Source: Liolophura sinensis
Taxonomy: Eukaryota > Mollusca > Polyplacophora > Chitonida > Chitonidae
Assembly: GCF_032854445.1 (NCBI RefSeq)
Contig: NC_088300.1
Coordinates: 19,325,608-19,389,607, forward strand
Reading direction: 5' to 3'
Length of the DNA: 64,000 nucleotides
A program made the position numbers and the translations under genes. Positions 55,698-64,000 of this stretch are shown one piece after another. The notes under the pieces are model-generated. The model saw only the letters and a list, made by a program, of their open reading frames with translations. It searched no databases and was not told the origin of the DNA. The stretch's first letter is position 1. The number at the start of each line of letters is the position of its first letter.

Positions 55698-58600
55698 ATT
55701 GCTGTTACTGAAGAGATTTCAGTCCGACCTTCGACTTTGGCATGAATGGAAACTCAAACTGTTGGACAAAGCCGGGGAGTGTTTTGGGTGCATTGATGCT
55801 TTGGAGGATTTAGGGGTGAGGGTAGTGAAAATGACACAGCTGATGATATTGCTATCATCTTATAAAAGAGATGATATGTTTGCAAAATACATTGGATATT
55901 AAAATCCATCATAATATAAATGAAGAGAGAGAGAACAACTGCCTCACTGATATACTGCTGGGTTGTGTCTTGCCGTATTCGAGGCAGTATTAAGTGATAA
56001 GGCATATTACAGTTCACACCAGAAGTTCATGTGATGATCTACAAGGCTGCATGTTCAATCCAGCTATTGTAGTTTAACCTATGGCTTTATGCGAGGAGAT
56101 TAAATGAGAAAATGCTGCGGTTTCTTTGAGGCTTAAGTTAGGTGTTCTGCCTGTACACACCTGTTACCGCTACTTTCGTATACAGCATTATTTGGTATTT
56201 ATGTGCAGATGAAATAGCAGGAATTCCATGGCAGTGTTTCTGTGTTTTACAAGTAGTATGACTACATGCAGTATGACTATTTACACTTTCAGAACCCTTG
56301 CCGTCTCTCTCTTGTTCTGGCAATATCGATCCATGCATGATACCACTGGCTGGCCAGCTGGTTCTGCTGTGATTGTAAGTCTGGAGATTTTGTTGGGCAC
56401 AGGTTGAAGGGCAGCCATTTTGTTAATGGTCATCTGTATGCCCATAAATGTACCCTAACATTATACATTTGTACTAATTAGGTTGAATTATGTGGGAAAG
56501 GGTTACTGGTGTGCTAATCAGTTTTTACATTGAGGTAGTAGATTTTCTTGACCAAAAGGAGTCCTGAAGACAAGTGAAATGTTCTCATGCATAGGCTGTA
56601 CCCACCAAGGCTTTTGTCAGATATGTTGATGATGCATTTGAACCTTGTTAAATATAGGATTCAAGGGAGAAATTGCTTGGAAGCATTTTATCATATGAGA
56701 TAAGAATCATAAGATATTGGTCGTGTACCCAGTTCTGTATTAGCCATGTTTGTTTTATGACAAAATAACATATAATAATAACATATGTGAAATGCTGATC
56801 CTAGGTTATCAGAGTAGTGTATAATAAGGGAAAGCACATGTGTTTGCCTTGCATAGTCTCGCAGCGAATTAAGAAACTAGAGCTACATGTACAATAAGTC
56901 ACACATAATCTTTACTACGACTCTTTCTGTTGGTTGTAGGACATACCACAGTCTCTCTGGTTCCTTTCTGTGGCTCTGCACAAGCGTCAGAAGTATGTGC
57001 TGCAGCTGGTGTATCAGGAGGTGAAGCGAGAGCAGGAAGGAAGGCTCAAAAAGTCAGGAGGTGTGTGCTGCAGTTAAGCCCTATGCATCTGCTAAATTCT
57101 ACTTTTTATGTCAATTATTAGCTCTCCGGTACTAAGAAAAGCATAACTTATGTCACATGTGAGCTTCAGTGGCAGAGTGGGCATCCAATAACAGGGAAAG
57201 CAATGTTACAGTAAATGTTAATGGTGGCATCTGAAAAAATACTGCATGCGTTGGGCTGAGGTTTTGCACACATGTGAAGCACAATAACATGAGGTGGATG
57301 TTTCATTGTTAATGATCAGCTTTGGGTGCATATTAATTATTGTGAATTACCAAATTCACAAATTCAGTACTGTATGTATTGAGCTGATGGTTAGCATCCA
57401 TGTGCCTCCTGCAGGTGAGATCTTTGATGCACTTAAAAATTTCAATTGTTTTAGTGTCGTACCTAAACCTTTTAGTCAAGTGCCCGGGGTAAACCACAAA
57501 TCTTAAACATTTTGGTGACAATTTTCTCTAAGTATGGTGTTACTGTATGGATAGGCCAAACTCACATGTCATATTGGTGGGAGACAAGTTGTCTCCAGTA
57601 TTCTGTAGACTAGGTAAGCGGTCACACAGTGCTATCACGTTTTTATTGTCACCAAGGCATCACAAAAATGTCTATAACATTGAAACTAAAAAGCCCTAAA
57701 ATATTTGCCACTCTCCTAAAACATTTGCTGAATATTCTAAATGATTTAAAATTTCTCCCACAAAAATGCATTTTTGGAGGCAAATAAATGTCATAAAATA
57801 TTATTTATGGTGCTGAAACTTACAATTTTCTAGTAGAATATGACCCCGTGTGCCAGGCAAACCTCAAAACACCTTTCTAAAATAAACAGAACTCTCAGAA
57901 TGAGGAAAAATGGGCAAGTTAGTCTCGGATGAAATTTATGATCATTTAGGGTACTTCTAGTCTAGCTTCCTTGTTACCATTTCTGCCACCTCTGGGCTAT
58001 ATTGGCAATAAGTATTCGAAAGGGTTCTCAAGGCTCTCAGAGTAGCAAAAGTATCTTGCTCTGCGGCTGTGTGAAATAGTTAGATATTTACTTTCCAATG
58101 GTCTGTGGGTTACTCCAGGCAATCAAGTTTACTCCACTCATAAAACTTACTTGTGTCATAAAAGTGAAATATTCATGAGCACATTGTGAAAACAACAATC
58201 AAATAAATAAATAAATAAAGAAATATCACAATTTCTATTATAGAGTTTTATGTACCAGAGGTGCCATAATATGTTTTAAAGTCTCAAATGTTCACAAAAT
58301 ATGTGAAGAACTAGATGGATTTATTTATCACCATTTATTTAGAACTTGAAGTGATGTATTTACAAATTCCTTTAAATTTCAAAATGTTAAGAATTTATGA
58401 TTTTTCAGTTTTCTGCCTACCTGCTTCACCTGATGTTCCCAACATTGATCAGTATTGTTGTTTTCATTTCAGACACATTACTGTCAACCTACCTTAGTTA
58501 TCATCAGTTCACAGAGTTTCACCTGGATAGTATATTCAAATATGGAGAAGATAACAAATTACCTAGAGAGGTATGTTATATCACCAGAGGGATAGTGACG

Positions 58601-60998
58601 GTATTTTGTCATTGATCAGAATAATAGACTGTAAATCTTCAACTGAATCACCGTTTATAGTGGAATTTATGCACATTTTTGTGAAAATGGTGCCATAAAT
58701 GATTTAAAAGATGCAAGTAAAACTGTTCAAATTATTTCTTAACTCTCTTAGAATGTTTCAAGATATTAATTGCAGTGGTAGTTGAAATTGATGAAGAATT
58801 AGAGTAACACTTACAAAGTTCATTCTTAGTGGGTGTGAAGTTCACATAATTGAAATGCTTGTCTTTAAAATGCTTGTCTTTAGATTGTCATAAACATAAG
58901 GGGTAATCGTGGCCTTCCTGACAGAAGACCTTCATGAACTATCAGACGAGAAATAAGAAGAATTTGACCAGTCATAATCAGTATTATTGCTAATAAGCCA
59001 TTTTGATGTCTCACACATTGGCTGCATGCAACTGTGCAATATTTCTGTGACATTATGACCCCATAATTGCTTTCAGTGAGACTGGAATGAAAAGTAAGGA
59101 TGTTGTGACGTTGAGTGGTGGTATATCAAGTTCGTAGGATCCATCCGGAAGAAGTCAACAGCATTTCTCTTACTGTTTCGTTATCCTTTTGCCTTCAACA
59201 TTATTGGAGACCACTTGCCTGTCGCCAGTAACAACACTAGCATACACATTCAGCTTGCCCTGAAGTTGAACATTTTTGTCACATGTGGGAAAGCCAGTGT
59301 TTCAGTGTGTTTTTCTTTACATCGAGGAAGCTGAGTGATAATTGAGCGAAATGAAATTATTATCTTTACAACCCCAACAAATTTTAATACATGTGGAATA
59401 TTTTTTTTACTTTCAGTTATTCAAGTGCCCTAACGTGACGTATTTGTCCCTGAAGTACAACAGCCTGGACCATCTTCCTGCTGACATAGGCCGTATGTCA
59501 AGGCTGGAGTACCTGGCCCTCACCAACAATAAACTCCAGGTGCACTCCATTCCTTACTCACTGACATTTTGTCGTAAACTCAAAACGGTGCTCCTAGACA
59601 ATAACCTGCTGGATGCCCTGCCTGGCTTTTTGCTCAAGATGCCGTCCATCGAAACAGTTCATCGCCATGGCAATCACAACTATTTTAAGGCAACGTTCAT
59701 GTGGTACCACACGGATGTAAACTTTCGCATTATTCCCGTGAGTGGGAGTAACGATGCAAACATGGATATTACCGAGACGTTGGAATTCTGGGCTGCCAAG
59801 TCCCTGATTGGTTCAAAAGTGGATTTCTATTCAGACCACGGAGTTGCTGTGGTGATCAAGGACTACATCTCGGATATTTATGACAACTTTAATATATGTA
59901 ACTATTGTAACCAGGCATGCCTGGCCAGTCATTCAGGTAAGTTGTTGTACAACGGTGAGCCACATAAGCCCTATCTCTCACCTGTCTCTTGATGTAGCTT
60001 TCTTGAGTTCATTTACATGTAAATAATTAATCATGGACTGTTGATGTAAGGTAATTTGTTTACTGATCAGATTTGTCAGTTCTTGTTTAGATAATCCAAT
60101 GGAGGTATATATATGTATGTTAATGTACTTAAGTCTAGAGGTAAGTTCTTGTGCTCAGAAGTGATTAAACATGAATATAGAAATATCTGAGAAAGTACAT
60201 GTAGCATTTCATTTTGAATTTGCATGGGTTGACCATATGAATCCAGTGTGAGGAACACCAGAAATTAAAGATGCACAGAAGGTAGCATTGTAACAACTCC
60301 AAAAACCCTCTCTCTGGCACAGGTCATTGGGCTCCGACCAGTGAGGTGGCAGGTTCAGATGTGGCTTGTTCTTAACAAGTTTTCAGTCATATGATGACAT
60401 AATAACTGTCATATGACATGTAATTTGTATTCTTGTGGCTGAGCGAGCCCACGCCGCCAAAATGATGTGACCATTGAAGCATCGTGCCAGTCACATTATG
60501 CTGATGCTGGGTCAACGCGCGGGTTTCCCTGCTCTAAGCTTTCAGTGCTGAAGGCCAAGCGAGGCTGCAACAAGCATCATTTTCAAAGTCTTTGGTATGA
60601 CTCAACCAGGGTTTGATGTCGGGTCTGCTGACAGTAATGAAGTAAATAAATAAACATACATGTGATCACTTTTAACTACTTTTCTCTATTTGCTGTTCAC
60701 AGGTTACAAAGTTATCACATTTAAGAATCCCTACTTGGGCAATACCTGTGTGCCTTTCCAACATTGGGCGTGTTCTATTGACTGCGCCAAAGCGTTGGAA
60801 GTTCCTGCCAGAGTGGAGCAGATTGCTGCTGCTAGAGACTTGGACAGGCAATATGAGGACTTCATCCAGGATTGCCAAAAGAACTTTATAGCGTATTTTG
60901 AGTCCAGTAAATTCTGTGGCTGTGGTGCACTCTTCAGGGAGGAGACAGAGGAAGTCCAAGAGCAGACAACTCACAACTGTCATTGTACCATCATGTGA
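55669..60998 (+). CDS. Leucine-rich repeat protein with Cys module and CaaX tail
   Basis: Exons 55669-55815, 56940-57060, 58473-58570, 59417-59936 and 60703-60998 join in phase into 393 residues. Residues 1-122 are helical and charged, with no known domain (includes VALHKRQKYVLQLVYQEVKR). LRRs cover about 123-205 (VTYLSLKYNSLDHLPADIG, LEYLALTNNKL, LKTVLLDNNLLDALPGFLL). A C-terminal cysteine module follows (ICNYCNQAC, then WACSIDCAKA), recalling the Cys pairs after the LRRs of LRRC28 and LRRC58, so probably zinc binding. The last four residues, CTIM, form a CaaX box with Met at X, which favours farnesylation, and another Cys lies two residues before it. Exons 1-3 rest on splice sites and open phase only; exons 4-5 are certain. 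I do not know a named orthologue. Confidence 0.85.
57761..57893 (-). repeat. Interspersed repeat family R2, copy 5
   Basis: Reverse orientation: AGGCAAATAAATGTCATAAA, GGTGCTGAAACTTACAATTT and CAAACCTCAAAACACC. It lies in intron 2 of the LRR gene. Confidence 0.6.
58100..58222 (+). mobile_element. Old SINE copy
   Basis: Strongly diverged but recognisable: CTGTGGGTTACTCCAGGC, then AAAGTGAAATATTCATGAG, then CAATCAAATAAATAAATAAA. It lies in intron 2 of the LRR gene. Confidence 0.7.
60290..60655. repeat. Degenerate interspersed repeat
   Basis: GTGGCAGGTTCAGATGTGG near 60342 resembles a B box. From 60475 the text TGAAGCATCGTGCCAGTC, GGTCAACGCGCGGG and GCTGAAGGCCAAGCGAGGC resembles a repeat type I associate with mollusc genomes, ending in GAAGTAAATAAATAAAC. 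Possibly two overlapping SINE-like copies. It lies in intron 4 of the LRR gene. Confidence 0.45.
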
Positions 60999-63900
60999 TC
61001 TACATTTGCCCCGGAAGTCCACTGAAAATGATTTTACTCAAATGAAGTAAATTTTTTGAGATTAAGCATGATATCATCGGTAATATTTGCACAGACTGAG
61101 AGTTTGTGATGATGAGTTATTTGTTTTGGACGATGGAAACAGGATGTTTGGTGAAACTACAGCATTCTCTCACGGGAGAGGGTTAAAAAAAAAGTAAATG
61201 AAATTGAGGTGATTTGATGTGCAGATAATTTCGTCCCATCACACGCTCTTGGGAAAGTTAATAATATTGTCAAAATCCATGTAGAATTCTTTGTCACTTG
61301 AATTTTTAATGATGTTATCACATGAGTAAACTCATTTTGCATTTTGAAATTTTGGTTTCATTTTTAACCAGATAGTGTGGCATATATGTTTTTGATGTTG
61401 CTCATAGTAACTTATTGATACTAGCATTTTTTTGTAAATGGATTTCTGGATTGTGAATTTACAGCCTGAAAAGATGAACTATAATCTGTGCTGAAATGAA
61501 GTGATGTATGAACTATGGCTCTTTTATTTTCCTCGGCTCATACAGAGAACATTTGATGGAAATTTACAAATGTCTGCACATTTTATTTTAGAATGGAAAT
61601 TAACTATGTTAAGTCGTAAAGTAATTTGCGCAATAAGAATCGTTCAGTATGTATGATGGTAGAGACTTGTGAAGGCAAAACATAATGGTATGAAACATTT
61701 AAATGATTACCGTGAGTGGTAGATAAGCTTCTGTTGACACCGATGTCAGTATTCCCTTTGCCTGTCTAATCTGTATGCAATTCATGGAAACTGTGATACA
61801 TTACGTGTATATAGTCATTACCTAGTATACTGGTGTCTTCTGACACGCACAGTGCTTAACTTACAACTAACAAGGATTTAATGGACTTCTCATTGCATGC
61901 GTATGAAAGATGTGTTTATAGCATATCATACCAAACAAAAGATGACAGCGAAAAGAAAATATGATGAGATTAGAAAAAGAGACAAAAATTAAGTTACGTT
62001 ATATTCTATGTCCAAAGAGATTGTTATAATGGGAATTGTGGGATTATGCGGGAAAGTGTTTAATCGTGGTGTAAGATTAATTGTAAATTAATAAGTGTAG
62101 AATAAGTGTAATTTATGCATATACTGCTACATGCAGTGATGATAAGATTGTGACGTTGGAAGGCAGGTTATTTTAAACTAGTCATAAAACCTCAAAGGGG
62201 TAAAACATTAATACTTGTCAATAGTTAAAAGTGGTATGTTATTGTCATATTTGAACCGTTCGTGTATATGAACGGGAATTCAGTGTTATCAATCCACCGC
62301 AGTGCTTATAGATCAGTAGATGTCAGATTAATTGAGTTGGTGTTTTCCTTCTTAATAAATCTGATCTCCATCAGTCCTCGTGTGTACAGTGATTGCAAGT
62401 GGCAGCATGTATTTGCTTACATGGTCCTTCTCCCCTGTCACATCGCACGTGACCATACAAGCAGTATTAAAGCATCTGATATAGATTGGTTTGCTGTGCC
62501 TTAGAAATAAGCCAATTACTTTTAAAATTGAATATGTGGTTTGGTTAGAATCTGAAATGTGATTGGAGCCAAACTAGATTATTACACCAGAAATCGTCTT
62601 CAATGTGGAATATTACAGCTTAACTGATAAGGTGCGTTATGGCTGGAAGTTCATCTTATATTTTGTCAGCTGGTAAAACAAAGCTGATACATGGTTCTAG
62701 GTGATGTGTTCTCAGGTATGGCCCAAATGCCCTGCTCTAGTACAGTTACATGTATACATACAGTAAAGGCACGAATGGATTCCCTCGATCACATTAACAT
62801 GCTTTTTTATTCTCAAAAGTTAAATACATCTATTTTATGCATTGTTACGCAAGATCTGTGTCACAAATCTTATGTGAAGTTTCCTAAACATATCTACCAT
62901 GACAATGAAGCAGCGACAATATTGGCTTCTGTCGCAGGTATTTGCAGTAATGGCAAGTGCAGGGATCCACTTTCACAAAACATTTTGTGAATTTTTCAAA
63001 TATTTTATGAAAGTCATGTTGTCAAAGATGTGGTGGAAAGAGGCTGTTGGACAATGAGCAGAGCTTTGTTTGGAAACTGGAAATGTTTAGATTATGTTCT
63101 TTTGACGTGTTAATGAAGTGTTAACACTCAATATGGGTGACCCTATTGTTGCTTGTAACTGTTGTGTCAGAGGAAAGAGTTAGCTAGTTTGCTAATGCAA
63201 AAACACACACGTCAGTATGTGAATGTAAAGGTTTTAAGTGCAGAGCTCACTGTCTAAGCAATAAATGTAAAAGGCGGCTGGCATAAATAAAAAACTTACG
63301 AAGTACAGTATCAATGCTCCACTTTAAAGAACCACTGCTGTTTCAAAGCCATGCAGTCTTACTTACAGTTCACTGATAAGGTTTAACATTATTTTGATTG
63401 CCTTTCCCTGTTATAAGTACTTATTAACAGGGTATCCCAATTTTTTCATATTTTGGAAGATCTTGCTGTCATTTCCATTTTCACATATTATGTCATCCAA
63501 GAAAAAAGTTATGTCATTCAGCCCTTGCGTAAAGCCACAAATTTAGAAAAGCTTTAACATCATTGGTGCAAATATGCATACATTGCATATACATGTAACA
63601 AGTACACTACAAATTGTAAACTCTGTACTCAACAAATGTGATTTTATTCTTTAATTAAGTTGAAGACTGGTCTGTCAGCATCAGATGTGATTCAGTCTGT
63701 TGCCTTATTTATACAGTTTTATATAAATCTGTTGATTATTATTCTTTAGTCCATCATTTCTCTGAGGTGATGTTAAGGAACAGATCCACATAAGGGATCT
63801 ACTCATTTTTCCACGATGATAGAAGTACTGTCAGGTGATGTAAGCTGTGGATAGACTACATCTGTGTTACAGTCAACTGTGGATAGACAACCTCTGTGGT

Positions 63901-64000
63901 GCTAGAATATGTATACAGGTTTTTAAAGTTAAAGTGATCAAATCTTGTTGTCTGTTACAAATAAACAGTACATGTACTTCCTTTTAGACATGTTTCTTCC
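60999..64000. other. LRR gene 3' UTR and intergenic DNA
   Basis: No further exon is recognised. AATAAA near 62354 and 63261 are possible poly(A) signals. The ORFs at 62262-62504 and 62691-62990 lack motifs or splice context. Confidence 0.4.

Overview
This is a stretch of animal nuclear DNA, most likely from a mollusc and possibly a bivalve. Genes are split by many GT-AG introns. Intergenic DNA is AT-rich and full of short repeats. The commonest repeat is a tRNA-derived SINE whose tail reads roughly CAAATAAATAAA, of a type I know from molluscs and other lophotrochozoans. I see no bacterial genes, rRNA or CRISPR array. All identifications come from reading translations and comparing them with remembered family sequences. 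No search was run.

Six host genes can be supported. (1) 6164-9329, minus: the first two coding exons of a usherin (USH2A)-like gene that runs off the left edge. (2) 14717-28821, minus: a complete RTF1 gene (Paf1 complex), 16 exons, 688 residues, every junction in phase. (3) 29225-37065, plus: a complete ZFYVE1/DFCP1 gene, 11 exons, 837 residues, head to head with RTF1 across about 400 bp holding a CRE-like/ETS motif. (4) 42651-49344, minus: a complete VTI1B SNARE gene, 7 exons, 217 residues. (5) 51258-53020, minus: a small single-pass membrane protein of 82 residues that I cannot name, with a likely 5' UTR exon near 55192. (6) 55669-60998, plus: a leucine-rich-repeat protein of 393 residues with a cysteine-rich C-terminal module and a terminal CTIM (CaaX box), head to head with gene 5.

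The genes do not form a pathway. RTF1 acts on transcription elongation and histone H2B ubiquitination. ZFYVE1 binds PI3P at ER/omegasome and lipid-droplet membranes. VTI1B mediates late endosome/lysosome fusion. Two divergent gene pairs (RTF1/ZFYVE1, and the small membrane protein/LRR gene) probably share promoters.

The rest is repeats. There are two different 22-25 bp minisatellites on either side of usherin exon 2, one with a ~172 bp higher-order period; a 38-bp array carrying YY1-like motifs; and a 60-bp array in an RTF1 intron. There is a family of short inverted-repeat elements (MITE-like, five copies), a second short interspersed family (five copies), and a third repeat seen twice. SINE copies include four with clear target-site duplications. 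One block containing a hairpin is duplicated and nested inside another repeat. Nothing here is clearly a new gene system. The strongest leads are the uncharacterised CaaX-tailed LRR protein, the unnamed 82-residue protein, the MITE-like family, and two GC-AG introns with identical donor sites.
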